A DNA stretch of 64,000 bases. It comes from Rhodamnia argentea. Its lineage: Eukaryota; Streptophyta; Magnoliopsida; Myrtales; Myrtaceae. The stretch spans positions 11,222,001-11,286,000 of the forward strand of contig NC_063150.1 of assembly GCF_020921035.1 (NCBI RefSeq), given 5' to 3'. This document shows positions 11,404-23,640 of the stretch, piece after piece (the stretch's first letter is position 1; each line of letters begins with the position of its first letter). The notes beneath the pieces are model-generated. The model was not told the origin of the DNA and made no database searches. It was given only the letters and a program-made list of their open reading frames with translations. Position numbers and translations under genes: made by a program.

Positions 11404-12439
11404 CTCACAATTTATGAGAAAGGATGGGAAGAAAGGGTACTCGTCGAAAGTAGACTTTTCGGTCCTTTTTTTTTTGGGTAGTTGACTTTTCGGTCTTTTT
11501 CTTATGGGTAGTTGACTTTTCGGTCTTAAATACTTATCAATGGTCGCTCATTTGTATTTCCATTTGCGGAATGCACACTAAAATGAGTAATGTAAAATCC
11601 TGCTACCGGTTTTTTCTCAATCAACAAAACCATGATCTAATGAATTGAAAGACCAAATAGATCCGATAAGTCTGATTCTTTTCCCTAAAAACATTTCAAC
11701 TCAGTAGGTGCTCTATTCATATATGGGAAAAGTGATTAAAACCAATCTTTTAATAGAGAACGTGTGACTATTTCTTAATTTAATCGTTAAATGAGTAGTT
11801 TTCAATCCCCGTGTTAATAGATTTTACAGGACAAAACATGTTAGAAAGAAACTCGTTTAGAGTTTCTAGATTCAACTATGTATAATTACTACAAGGCACG
11901 GGCTTCTAATCTGGTGGGATAGGAAAGAGTTTGAGAAATCCAATAATGAAAGCTGTGATTATACCCGTTAATCACACAAAAACAATGAAGAAAGATTAAG
12001 AGGAACATACTCATCAAGGAAAAATCTAAAAGCATCACATACAATAGAAGGGAATAGCGCCAATCCCAACGATAGGTAAAGTTAGTGATATGTAATTGTT
12101 AGAGTTCTTTTCGACTAAAAAAACAAAAAAAGTGCCAGCGTTCTTGATCATTCGTTGGCTAAGGTAATGCAAAATGAATTATACTCTCTGTAAATAAAAT
12201 TGAAAAGGAAAATAAATTAAGTAGAACACGTACTTGGTTTGGAATGACAATTGAGCTGTGCTGGGTGGAAAAGTGAGAACTTCTATGCATATACAGAAGA
12301 CATAATAAATCACTCTAAAATTTTGGGAAGTTACTTTGAATAAGCCAACTAGTTTCACTTTGTTTACTCTTGGCCTCATTTAATAATAAAAAGGCAGAGT
12401 CAGTACCGACATAAAAAATAAATTAAGTATATTCTACAC
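11404..12439. other. upstream region of PP2-A, no gene seen
   Basis: AT-rich sequence with no recognisable protein or RNA gene. A short direct repeat, GTAGTTGACTTTTCGGTC, occurs at about 11478 and 11508 upstream of PP2-A. A related phrase, TAGTAGACTTTTCGGTC, recurs upstream of PP2-C near 46664-46706, so it is probably part of the shared PP2 promoter. The TTGACTT core is a W-box type sequence. Confidence 0.5.
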
Positions 12440-12716
12440 CTGCTCCGATACAGTCCTAAACTTTTCAATTTGTCCAATTTAGTCATAAACCTTTTGAGAT
12501 TTGTGAATTTAGCCCTAAACCTTTGACGACTTGCCAACTCAGTCATAAACCTTTTAATTATGCCAATTTAGTCATAAACATTTAAACGATTTGCTAATTT
12601 AGTACTCTTGGCCAATTATAAAGTGCAATCGTTGACGGTCTAGTCAGCATCCACCATCTTACATGGCATAATTGACTCTGAGGTAGAGACATTTGCCACA
12701 TCGGGCTAGTGCTTTT
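12440..12716. mobile_element. family 1 MITE remnant
   Basis: Contains repeated phrases of the type AGTCCTAAAC or AGTCATAAACCTTT with GCCAATTTAGT, as found inside the elements at 21860-22960 and 23043-23640. Neither end can be defined. Confidence 0.45.
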
Positions 12717-14656
12717 AAAATTTACTCCTAAAATACTCTAACAAAGCTTGATCCGAAGCTCATAAGAAAAAGATAGCAAACCCTCTTACCATCTAAGTCA
12801 ACATTTGCTGGTATCTCTTCATTTTTTGTTTATAGAATGATCCTCCGACATCGGATTAATCCTAATTTTAGAAATAACCAAAACAATATGAAAAATGACA
12901 AAGAATGCCAACTTCTAGGTGCACATGGCAGAAACTCATGCGGGTATGAATGATTATTATATTAATCCCTTAGTCTTCTTCAAATTGAATTAAGAAAAGA
13001 CTAAATGGTCAAGAATCAAGTACAAGCCTCTAAATTGATTAAACCCAACTCTGCCTCGGCGCCATGCCAAGGTTTTGCTGGTGCAATGAAAATAATATAT
13101 GAATAATAAACCGAGCTTTGCTTGGTATCGACATAACAACTCCCTATTGGAAAATTAAATCTGGTAAAATCACTTCATAGGTCAAAGATAAAATCTCAAT
13201 CACCCGGATATCCGAACATCTTCCCTCAAATTCAAGCCCAAGGTGGAAGAAGAACGAACTTTTTCTAAACCCTAGATCGAGGAAGTGTCCGGAAAGGCGA
13301 GCCTTAATGAAAATATATGTGTCTTCATTTAGAGATGTGACTAACACAACTCGAATGGTACGATCCAAAATTTTACTCCTAAAATACTCCGACAAAGCTT
13401 GATCCGATGCTCATAAGAAGAAGATAGCAAACCCTCCTACCACCTAAGCCAACATTTGCTGGTATCTCTTCATTTTTTTTGCGTATAGAATGATCCATTC
13501 ACATCTGTCAATCCTAAATTTAGAAATAACCAAAACATGACAAAGAGCCTACTTTTAGGTGCACATGGCAGAAACTTATGCGGAGTATGAATGATTATTA
13601 TTTTAACCCCTTAGTCTTCTTCAAATTGAAATAAGAAAAGACTAAATGGTCAAGAATCATATGCAAGCTTCTAAATTGATGAAACCCAACTCTATCCTGG
13701 TGCCTCGCGAAGGTTTTGCTGGTGTAATATAAATAATATATCAATGATAAACCGGAGCATGGCTTGGTATCCACATAATAACTCTATATCGGAAAATTAA
13801 ATCTCGTAAAATTACTTCACGGATCACAGAAAAAGTCTCAATCACGTAGATATCTGAACATCTTCTCTAAAACTCAAACCCAAGGTGGAAGAAGAGCGAA
13901 CTTTTTCTAAACCCTAGATCGAGGAAGTCTCCAGAAAGGTGAACCTTAATGAAAACATCTGCTTCTTAATTTAGAGATGTGACTAACACAACTCGAATGG
14001 TACGATCCAAAAATTTCACTCCTAAAATAATCTAGCAAACCTTGATCCGAAGCTCATAAGAAGAAGATAGCAAACCCTCTTACCATCTAAGTCAACATTT
14101 GCTGGTATCTCTTCATTTTTGGTTTATAGAATGATCCATTGCCATCGGATCAATCCTAATTTTAGAAATAACCAAAAAAAGATGAAACATGATAAAGAGT
14201 GCCAACTTCTAGGTGCACATGGCAGAAACTTATGCGGAGTATGAATGATCATTGTTTGAATCCCTTAGTCTTCTTCATATTGAATTAAGAAAAAACTAAA
14301 TGGTCAAGAATTGTGTGCAAGCCTCGAAATTGATGGAAGCCAACTCTGCCCTGGCGCCTCCCGAAGGTTTTGCTAGTGTAAAAGAAATAATATATCAATA
14401 ATAAACTGGAGCTTTGCTTGCTATCCACATAATAACTCCATATCAAAAAAATTAAATCTCGTAAAATCACTTCACAAATCACAGAAAAAGTCCCAATCAC
14501 GCAAATATCTAAATATCTTCTCACAAACTCAAACCCAAGGTGGAAGAAGAACTAACTTTTTCTAAACTCTAGATTGAGGAAGCATCCGGAAAGGTGAGCC
14601 TTAACGAAAACATCTGCTTCTTGATTTAGAGATGTGAGTAACACAACTCAATTGGT
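12717..14656. repeat. three-copy tandem repeat, unit ~645 bp
   Basis: Units begin at about 12717, 13367 and 14009, each with TACTCCTAAAAT or CACTCCTAAAAT followed by CTTGATCCGAAGCTCATAAG. Each contains CATTTGCTGGTATCTCTTCA, GGTGCACATGGCAGAAACT and AAGGTGGAAGAAGA. A fourth, broken copy lies at 22956-23040 and 23641-23718. On the minus strand each unit holds a short stretch such as the degenerate VTSLNEDTYIFIKARLSG in unit 1, which resembles the ADIFTKAL tail of Ty1/copia RNase H. The array may therefore be copia-derived (inference). The third unit ends where an LTR-like sequence begins. Confidence 0.85.
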
Positions 14657-15085
14657 GCTGTGAAGGCCTAAATTTTCACTTAGTTGTATTAACAAATGGA
14701 ATGGTTGATGGTGGGCTCGAACCGATACGGATTATGATTTGGCATTCAAATTACGGTGCGGTGAAAGGCGGATTAAAAGCTGAACATGGGTACGAAGGTA
14801 GGTCCGGGAACTAGATCGTGAAGCTGTTGACTCTCTCCCCTCTAGCCTTAACCGAATTAGCCCCGCCCATATAAACTCACTTATTCTCTCTGTAACTTCA
14901 TTTTTTACTCAAGAACCCTCATAGAACTCACTCTACTCTCTATTTTCTCTCATTTGCTCTCTCGATTCACCTCTCCGGCCTCTCTCTCTCTCTCTCTCTC
15001 TCGGCACCAACCCAGCAACCTAATGACGTCCCTCCAGGTCGAGCCACGACCACCACCTTGCTGTTGTCCTAACCAACTCGCTCTC

Positions 15086-17605
15086 TGTTGACGCCTAAAT
15101 TTTGAACTAATTTTAGACCAGAAAAATAAAAATAAAATAAACTCAACATTCATATTTTATTGTCCAACAATCATGCTTTGCGTTAACATAATTAGACCGG
15201 CAGTAGGAAATTAGGACGAAAATTGGCCGACGGCACGTGAACTCGAGTTGATAATTCTGAATTTAAACGTTTGGATTAAGCCCACTGCGATATTTAGCCA
15301 AGCTCTTCACACGTACATGTGTTGCCAAAAATTGCAATGCCGAGATTAAACAATATTGGTTTTCTCATAGACTAGAGTATATCTCTTAGAATCATATTCG
15401 GCCATGAGGGAATAAGAAGGAAGGAAATACGAGCGAAACACTAATAGATGTATACACTGTCAAATGAAGGAAATTTAATTGTGCTCATAAGAAAATTATA
15501 TATTCGGCCGTGTGGGTAAAGTAAAAAGAGATATACTAATATTCTAAGAGAAAGTGATATTATTTTCTTTCATGTATGGGCCATTGCTTCGCTTATAAAA
15601 GAGTTCTCTTGTCCACATTCAAAAGGAGGGGGCAATTACACTGAGACTTTTCAGAGACAATTAGCTCATAATACACATGAGAACAGAAAGTGAAAGAAGG
15701 AGAGCGTTTTCAAGCTTGGTGGTGCGACTCCTTAGAATCGTTCGGACCGCCCGCTCAGCCCCGTCGTCATCCTTGTCCAATACTCCATGATCCCAACGGC
15801 TCTCTATTCGCCTCGGGATTCTAGCTGCTGTCCAAGGGAATTTTATTTGTTGTTGGGGATCAATTATTGCTTTGTTTTGGCACGTTGGAGCTGCTGTTCG
15901 TGTTTATTTTCCAGGCGTGCTCAATTCCTTAGCCGATCGGTGTGGGGAAGCTCTCTGGTACCAAGTTTGCTTCACTTCAAATCAGCTGCAACATTCAAAA
16001 AGGACAACAAACAACCCACGAATAGAGCTGGTTTTGCTTTTTACCGCTGGTCGTCGATCACGTCAGATTTGGTTCCAAACCCGTGCACAACTCTCTGCTG
16101 AACCAGTCCAAAATCGTGGAGCTCCTAGCTTGGTCGTCAAGACTTGCGAAAATCAAATTAGTGAAGCAATCTTTGGGGCAATCAAAAGTAATTTTTCTTA
16201 TCTTGAACTTTGGTATATTCAATTTCCTATTTTGTGATATGTTGCATATCTTGATCGCATTGCATCAAAGTGGATATCTTTTCAAAATGCAGGTAGATTA
16301 GGAAAATTTTCTTTCCTAATCTGCAACTTGTCACACGATCGAGAACATCCATCTTTAAGATTATTGATGGAATACTCGATTAGGCAAGGATTTGGGTTCA
16401 ATCGTTAATCGCAGGATTACGAATTAAAGATCGACTCAAATATTCGCGAAATATTTCAAAACTTGATTGATATATCCACTTTCTTGATTGACATTGATTG
16501 GCATATTCACTTTCCTCATTTGATTTGAATTGTTTGATTGTCATATCTTTTAGAATATATCCGTCGTATGATGTAATCTCGAAAATTCTAAAAGATTTGC
16601 GTTCATCCACTTTCCATATTTAAAAATAGCATCATGTAGATATTCCATATCTAATTTTTTTAGGTTAGATTGCATACTAGAATAGAAATTGCATGTTTAA
16701 ATAATATCTTATGTTTAAAATAATGTATCTTCAATATATTAGGGTTTAGGTCAATGTAAACTCTAAAAAATACAAGATAAAAATTGTTTTGACATAGTTC
16801 TATTTTAGGAAATTAATTCATCCGAAAATATATAAAAAAAAATCATTCATCCTTGCCATATCATCCATGCCACATCATCCTTGCCACGTCATACATGCCA
16901 TGTCATCCATGCCACGCCATCTTTGCCATGTCATTATTTCTTGCCATGTCATATTAGGTTACATTTTAGCTTATATTGCGTATTAGAATTGCATGTCTAG
17001 GTTTTAATTAATATGTCACATAGTTAATTTAATTAAACCATAGTCTTACTTGTATATTAATTTAATTTAATTTGCATGCCATCTTGTCTAGTCTTGCATT
17101 TAATTCATAACATTGCATTGCATATAGCATAGTTTTTCACGCATTCATATAAAAAAAAATCGAAAATAAAAGAACTATCTTGTGTGGCGCATGCTCCCTT
17201 GATTATATTGACTTCCGAATGTTCATTAATTGATTGTGCACCCGCATGATAACCTTTGTTAGTGACTTAGGTTAAAATCAATTAATGTTGCCTTCTCAAA
17301 TGATTTTTCATGAAATAAAATGGTACCGAAAGGGCGTTAGGGTAATTTGGCGTAATCAAGTCCCCAAACTCTTAATCTCTGGTTTGTAGGAATAAAATAG
17401 TTCTCCCGCTATTTTATTTAGGTTTCTAATCGACCTACCATAAATGATTAGTGGCAGCTCCAAAATTAAAATATATTGCATATTAATCAATTGAATCTCA
17501 AGTTACGATTTGGTATAGACTTGGGAGAGTCCGAGTTAGGTTAGTTAAATAATTAACCCGATAATCCATTAGCCTGGAAATTTTCTGAATTTTAAGGTCA
17601 CGACA
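15086..17605 (+). mobile_element. 2.5-kb solo LTR with 5-bp target duplication
   Basis: The left end is TGTTGACGCC at 15086 and the right end is GGTCACGACA at 17605. CTCTC precedes the left end (15081-15085) and follows the right end (17606-17610). There is no internal coding sequence and no primer-binding or polypurine signal between two LTRs, so this is a solo LTR of 2520 bp, of the size seen in large Ty3/gypsy elements. Because the target is CT-rich, the CTCTC duplication could arise by chance, but the TG...CA ends agree with it. Confidence 0.75.
16846..16952 (+). repeat. short tandem array, CATCCATGCCA type
   Basis: About eight degenerate 12-14-bp units of the form TCATCCATGCCACG or TCATCCTTGCCATA, inside the solo LTR. 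Confidence 0.8.
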
Positions 17606-18149
17606 CTCTCTCTCTTTCTTTTCCTATCGGCTTGACCCGCATGACCCCAAAGAAGGATGAGTTAGCCTGGCTCATTCTTGTATCAATTCAACTCCTGTCT
17701 TCTTCATGGCCAACCTCAAGGTAAGTATCCACCAACCCTCACCTCTATTCTATCCAATCGCCGTTCGTTTTACCATGAATTGTCAAATTTGTAAATGGGT
17801 CTCTTGAGGAGGAAATCGGGTTGCATGTCAAGGAAGACGAGTTTATTTGGATGATCCGTTGCTTGATGTGACACCCTTAGGTCTTGGTTAAGTTGATTCT
17901 GAAATCTGATTGTCATGTTCATTGTTAATTTAAGGTTAGTTGGAGTTAGATGATGAGTGGACATATGGGCGTGAATCAAAGGAAGAAGGAATGGACAGAA
18001 CCTATTCTAGCATGATTCAAGCTCAGCCTTCTCGAGCAAAGGAACTCGGGTAAGTGGGAGTCTCTACCCTTCCTACTAGGCTAGCTATTTGTTGCTTGAT
18101 TGGGCGAGACGACGCTGTTTGTTATGGGAAATGTTGAATTAAGGTCCGG

Positions 18150-19255
18150 TGTGATGACCCGAATTTTTCTGTCCATTTAATTAGTGAGTAATCAAGTGTG
18201 GTAATGAAGATTATGTGTTTAATAAGGCCATTTTTGAAGCTAATGAAGTTTGATTTTGGGGATTGAGGTTATGTCATGTGAGATGTTACAAGTTATGGAT
18301 GATGACTTGAGAGTTTGGTTCGAAAATTGAATGAAATTGAGGCTCGATTTTGGCACAAATTGAACCGAGTTCGAAAACCACTTTAAGCCCCATATATAAA
18401 TAGAATATGTCTCTCTCTCTCTCCACTCTCATTTCGTCCCCTTTCTCTCTCATGCGACCCATCCCCTATCCCTTCATGATTTCCATCCGAGAGACCCACG
18501 CCCACGCCGTTCCTTTGTCTACCATTCGAGCACTTCGACAACCACGGTGGCGGCCGCCACAAACTCAGCTCACCCTCGACAATCGTAGCAAGTCCCCTCA
18601 AGCTTCAAAGCCCCTCTTCTCCCTCTTGATCTCTCGGCCCTGCGTAAACCCGGGAAGACCCGAGCTTCAATTGGCCACGATTTGGCTTTTTTTCGCTGGG
18701 TTACCATCCTAAGGCAAGTGAAACTTCTAACTCTTCTACTTACTTGCCGATTTATCCTTGATTGGCGGCGATATGTTATTTTAGAAATGGGTCCCTGAAA
18801 CTGAGATTTGTCTTGCATGAGTTAGTAAATGAGGGGGACCCGACGATCTGTTGCTTGAATTTCGACTATGAGTCATGGGTATGATGATTGCATAGTTTGA
18901 TTGAGAGAATTTTGGTGGATTGAGCTTGATTTTGTGCCGCCCGACTCAAGGAGGGTTCGGTTGTGTAAACGTATAATGTGTGGAAAGTGCGAATGATGAT
19001 TTATGGTCTCATTCTGGTGTGCGTGTGAGGCATGTGATATCCTATGATTGTCGGGTCATCTTGTTGTAGTGTAAGTTGCATTTCATCTAAGGAATCGAAG
19101 CATGAATTGAGATAGTGTGATCTATTATATGAAAAATCATCTTACTTATTGTTTGTAACTTGTAAGGCGGTTTACTAGTGCATTCCAGCTTATGTTGTGG
19201 CTGTTAATTGTGTGGAATGGATGTAAGCTTGATATAAGCCGAACCACTATATATC
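18150..19255 (+). mobile_element. LTR-like sequence starting TGTGATGACCCG
   Basis: TGTGATGACCCGAATTTTTC is a common kind of gypsy LTR start. A TATA box (CATATATAAATAG) lies near 18390, followed by a CT tract at 18409-18424. The 5-bp TCCGG precedes the start and recurs at about 19254, but the last LTR bases would then not be CA, so the right end is uncertain. Confidence 0.45.
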
Positions 19256-19356
19256 CGGTGTGCTCATCTTTTCCAGCTTATATCTCTACTTGCAAACACC
19301 CGGATACTTTTTATCGAAACATTTGCTCAGCCGATCTTTTTCACATCACTTTTCTC

Positions 19357-20459
19357 AATGCGTCCCTGCTTGGTTCCATCCAAGAGAGCGAGACTTAGGT
19401 TCACCCCCTTTGTTCATCCCGTAGCTATATTCGCTCGGTTTCACCACGAATGCGATCTCATAAGTAGTCTTCGAAGAGAGGTTGATCGTCTTGAACGTGC
19501 CCACAATTTCTAGCCAACATATCTCTAAGAGTTACGCCACGGGTACATCTACTTCGCCACTAAAACCGAAAGTCCACATTTGAAACAATTGGCTGGTTAA
19601 TAATAGTGAGATCCACAAATGGTACAGCTCAATCAAACGAGTACAGCCACGTTTTCTAGCATGTAACTGTGTTCACAATTGCAGAGTGAGTATAGTTACC
19701 ATTTTTCCTTCTCGTTTGTCCAACGCCGGTGCTCCGTCCCGGATAACCTTTTAGCAAGCAACGGGAAGCAATTCTTCCGGAGATCTTCGTCGGCCCTTAA
19801 CTTCTAAATTTTACAACAAATGTGAATGGAATTTTGTAGTAGTTTGTATAGTCTTCCTTTTCTTGATAAAGCAAAAATCATTCATAGAGTTAAGTTACTA
19901 GTTTATTATCATTCATGAGCACTGCACCATAGATCCGATTGCATAACTCGGGATAAGTATATCATGAGTGCCATAACTTTCAAAACGTTCACTTAGGTGC
20001 CATAACTTTCAAAATGTTCACTTAGGTGCCATAACTTTCAAAAATTGTTTACTTGAGTACCACATCGGAGTAAAATCGTCAACTTTCCGGCGTGTCACGT
20101 CATTTTTCCGCCGAGCCAGGTCAGCTTTCCGGCGTGCCACGTCAGCTTTTCGGCGGCCACGTCGGCTTTTCCGACATCCACGTCAACATGGCACTCAAGT
20201 GAACGTTTTTTTGAAAGTATGGTACTTAAATGAACGTTTTGAAAGTTATAACACTCAAGTGAACGCCATACAAAAGTTATAGCACTTCTAGTGTACTCTT
20301 CCCGCATAACTCTTCAACGCTGATGGAGGAATCCACCTTGGTCGCTTTTTTGACAAACATTACGGCAAGGAGAGGAGGTCGTCTCTTTCTCGTCTTCTCT
20401 TCTTGCGGGGTTTTTTCATCCGGCCTCATTGAAGCTGTGATTCCCTCTGGTTCCTGCAC
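19357..20459 (-). pseudogene. PP2-B, broken third copy of the PP2 gene
   Basis: Exon 1 (about 20459-20313, resuming at 19940-19900), exon 2 (about 19805-19690) and part of exon 3 (19592-19357) align with PP2-A. Exon 1 still reads RRPPLLAVMFVKKATKVDSS and SISVEELC but is then split by a MITE. Exon 2 keeps KNCFPLLAKRL but has lost about seven codons. Exon 3 has a TAA within PVA-stop-LLEICWLEI and loses homology after GTTTTA-type remnants near 19357, so the last third of the domain is absent. No functional protein is expected. Confidence 0.85.
19950..20303. mobile_element. Mutator-like MITE with 9-bp target duplication
   Basis: GCATAACTC flanks the element on both sides (19941-19949 and 20304-20312). 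The left end, GGGATAAGTATATCATGAGT, and the complement of the right end, GGGAAGAGTACACTAGAAGT, form an imperfect terminal inverted repeat that continues with GC(C/T)ATAACTTT. A 9-bp duplication with long TIRs is typical of Mutator-type elements. The 354-bp element has no ORF. It carries repeats of TGCCATAACTTTCAAAA and of CACGTCAGCTTTTC. It interrupts exon 1 of PP2-B. Confidence 0.9.
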
Positions 20460-20469
20460 AGTTCCATCC

Positions 20470-21859
20470 TAAAAAATATTGGAACAATTGGTACTTTTGA
20501 TAATTTCATATGGGACCATTTTGGTAAGTTGTCATAAATGTCTGTAAACTATTGACAAAGCTGACAGTTTTCAAACAGTCAAACAAATATTGATAGCTAA
20601 CCGAAATAACAACTGATAATTTCACGTAAAGTTGACACATTGAACTCCACGAATAAATTTCGCTAACTTATTGGATCAGTTGATAATTTTGAAAATGCTT
20701 AATAGTTTGTAGAGGAGTTATCACTGTTGCGACATTCCCAGAGCATGGTCCGGGGAAGACGGATTTAGAGGTAATGTCGAGTTGGGGATCGTTAGTCTTC
20801 AATAGGCGCCGATTGACTGCCAACTAGGTCAACTAGGTGTCACATGCAGTCTTTGTGTTTACTATTATCCAAAAATGTAACTTAGCCATTCAACAAAAAC
20901 GAACAAATCACAACACGGAAAAAGCAATATAAAAGATTTGCAATCAACTCACAGAACGGGATGATGTCAAGTGAAAAACCAGAAGAAAAAAACCGACCGC
21001 CCAAATGACCATTAGATGTGATGCGTGAGGACGAAGAATGAATCTACATGAATGTCATGAGATACGACGATACACTAAGTGACGATGAACGCCCATCTTT
21101 CACCACCACCCACTCGAGATCACCGGGAATGAGTAAGGAATGAGTGGGGAAACCCACCTTGTGTAGCCGAGAAGCAGCGAGGGATGGCGGGTTCTGGATG
21201 GTTGCAGGGGCTAGAGCCGACGGATTGGTGGCACCGGATGACAATTGGACAACTAGCTGTAGAAGCGTGAGCGGCTGATCAAGTGTGGCGAAGTACTCGT
21301 GAGATGAGAGGAGAGAATGCACGGGAGAGTGTGTGCGCTTACGGTTTATCTCCTTAAGAGAAGCGTTCCCCTCTTTTATCACTACCTCGTCGCCTAACTT
21401 CCCATGGCCACGCCTTCTTCTCTATGCCCCTGCCCATGCCTTTTTTTTTTGTTTCTCCATAGCCCATACCTCTGCCTTTTCCTTTTGTTTCTCATTAATT
21501 GTGAGAAGAACAACTCTCCCTCCATCTTCATGATTCCTCTAGTCAACGGTCAAAAGCTCTGCTCCACTTTCTTTGTCCTATTTCTCCACGCCACTGAACT
21601 ACACATGCACTCATGCTTCCTTGTTCCCTCTTTTCTTTCTTTTTATTTCCCCACTTTATTTGTCCTTTCTTTACAGGTAAGATTTAAAAATATTTAGTTA
21701 GTCTAATATGAGACTGCTAGAGGTTGCACGCTTGACAGCACCTACCCCATTGGCTTCCTTACTACTCAAAGTTAACAGGACCCGCTAGTGCCTATTGCCT
21801 TAATGCCTATGAACTGGGACCTCGACCTATGATGAAAGGTCTATAGCTGAAAACTCTAT
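20470..21859. other. gene-free stretch
   Basis: No recognisable gene. 20470-20720 is AT-rich with repeated TGATAATTT phrases. 20930-21700 is more GC-rich with pyrimidine-rich runs and chance ORFs that show no family features. Confidence 0.4.
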
Positions 21860-22960
21860 AAATAATGCTCAAATATCTCCTAAACCTACTGCATTTGTGC
21901 AAATTCAATCATAAACCTTTCAATTGAAATAATTTAATCCTATACCTTTTCACTTTGATACTATATTAGTTCATTCGGCCAATTTAGACAAAAAATTATT
22001 GATGTGGGCACCAATCGTCTTACTTGACATGGCTAGCACTGACGTGAACATTTTTAAACTTTTCAAAATATTTTTTATAATTTTTATTTGTCTCTTTCTT
22101 TTTTTCCTCCCCCTTTTCTTTTTGTTGGTGGCCGGTAGGTGAGGTCCCTCTCCCCGGATGTGGCGAGATCGACCTTCGCCCAAGCCAAGGTGGCCTCACC
22201 GAGTGTCGCTTGAGCAAGGGTTGGTCTCACCTAGGCAAGGTTCGGCAATGCGATGCTGACCCTCGCCCGGGCTAGGGTGATGCACGCCCAACCTCGCCTT
22301 GCCCTCGAGCAGGCGAGGTGGGGCGAGGCTTGTGAGGCCTCTCCCTCACCTAGTGAGGCTGCCCTACCCGGGCAAAGTCAACCTTGCTAGATCTGGTGAG
22401 GGAGGCCTCGCCAATGCTAACCCTCGCCCAAGCATGGCCTAATGAGGCCGACCCTCTCCTATGGTCGACGAAGGCAACCTATAACCAAGCAAGGCCAACC
22501 TAGCGAGGGCCATGACGCCCTAACTATGGCCGGTGAAAGCCTTGTGAGGTCCACCACACCCTTACTAGCCAAAGCGAGGACCGCGATGCTCTCATCGGAT
22601 TTGGGCGAAGCGAGATTGTGAAACCCGGATAAGTTGAGGGCTTTGCAGCTAGCCCTCGCCCCAATTCGACGAGGGTCGTCTAGCAGTCCTTGTCGGCCCT
22701 AAAAAATAAAGATTTGAAAAGAAAATTAAAAAGAAAAAAATAATAATAAGTTTGTAAACTATTAAAATATTATTTAAAAAAATCAACATGAGCGTCGACA
22801 GTTACTTAGGATGGTGGGTGTTCACGTCAATAATTTTCGGCAATGGATTAAATTAGTACTAATGCAATAGGTACAAAAATTATTTGTCCAATTAAAATAG
22901 TTGAAGACTTAAGATAGTAACAATGCAATAAGTTTAAGACCTTTTTGATACTTTTCTCCA
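21860..22960. mobile_element. family 1 long-TIR element with a GC-rich core
   Basis: The left part carries CTCCTAAACCTACTGCATTT and the right part its inverse, AATGCAATAAGTTTAAGACC then TTTTTGATACTTTTC. Between them, 22130-22700 is GC-rich and made of imperfect CCTCGCC, GGCGAGG and GTGAGGC phrases, quite unlike the AT-rich arms. No intact ORF is present. The GC-rich core could be captured host DNA, as in Pack-MULEs, or an expanded short repeat. Confidence 0.6.
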
Positions 22961-23042
22961 CAAATATCTAAACATCTTTTATCAAGCTCAAACTCGAGCA
23001 AGTGGAAGATGAACTATTTCTAATGCTAGATCATGGAAGCGT

Positions 23043-23640
23043 AGAAAATTGTCAAAAGCCCCTAAACCTTTTGCACTTTTACCGATTTAGTTATGAACCT
23101 TTAAGTTTGCCAATTCAGTCCTAAACCTTTTCAACTTTTGTCAATTTTGTCCTATTGCTTGGAAATTGGTGACATAGACGTCGGACTTCCTACATGGTTT
23201 CACTAGTGTTGATATAGACGATTTTTAATAGTTAACATTCTTTTTAATGTTTTTCTTTTTTCTATTTTTTTCTCGCTCCCTCACCGGGCCTCAACCGTCG
23301 TCGGCCTCTAGAAAGGGCAGCCCCGGCCAGTCTCGGGGGAGGGAGGCCGGGTGATGGCGTAAATGAAACAAGAAAAGGCAAAAGAGGAAAAAAAAAAGGA
23401 AAAAATAAAAAATATAAATAAAAATATTTGAAAAAAAATGTTAATCTATAATTAAAAATTATCAATGTCAGCGCCAACGACATCACGTAGAACGGCCAAT
23501 ATCCAAGTCAGCATTTTCTGGCCAATATGACTAAGTTAGCAAAAGGTCAAAATGTTTAAAATTGAATCGACAAACTTAAAAGGTTTATGATTGAATTGAT
23601 AAAAGTGCAAAAGGTATAGGACTTTTTTGGTAATTTTCTC
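23043..23640. mobile_element. family 1 long-TIR element (598 bp)
   Basis: The left end, TAGAAAATTGTCAAAAGCCC then CTAAACCTTTTGCAC, mirrors the right end, GTGCAAAAGGTATAGGAC then TTTTTTGGTAATTTTCTC. It splits a fourth copy of the 645-bp repeat, which reads up to GGAAGCG at about 23042 and resumes GAACGGTGAGCC at 23641. The interrupted host sequence gives independent support for both edges. A GC-rich core lies at about 23275-23355. Confidence 0.75.

Larger units (their letters stand above)
14659..18149 (+). mobile_element. LTR-like sequence interrupted by a solo LTR
   Basis: Starts TGTGAAGGCCTAAATTTTCA at 14659, followed by a TATAAA-type box near 14872 and a CT-rich tract (14980-15002). It resumes after the inserted element at 17606 and runs to about 18149. 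It resembles the next block (18150-19255), with the same order of TATA box, CT tract, a TAAGT or CAAGT phrase, AAATGGGTC and GTTGCTTGA. The two are probably related LTRs lying head to tail. Confidence 0.5.
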
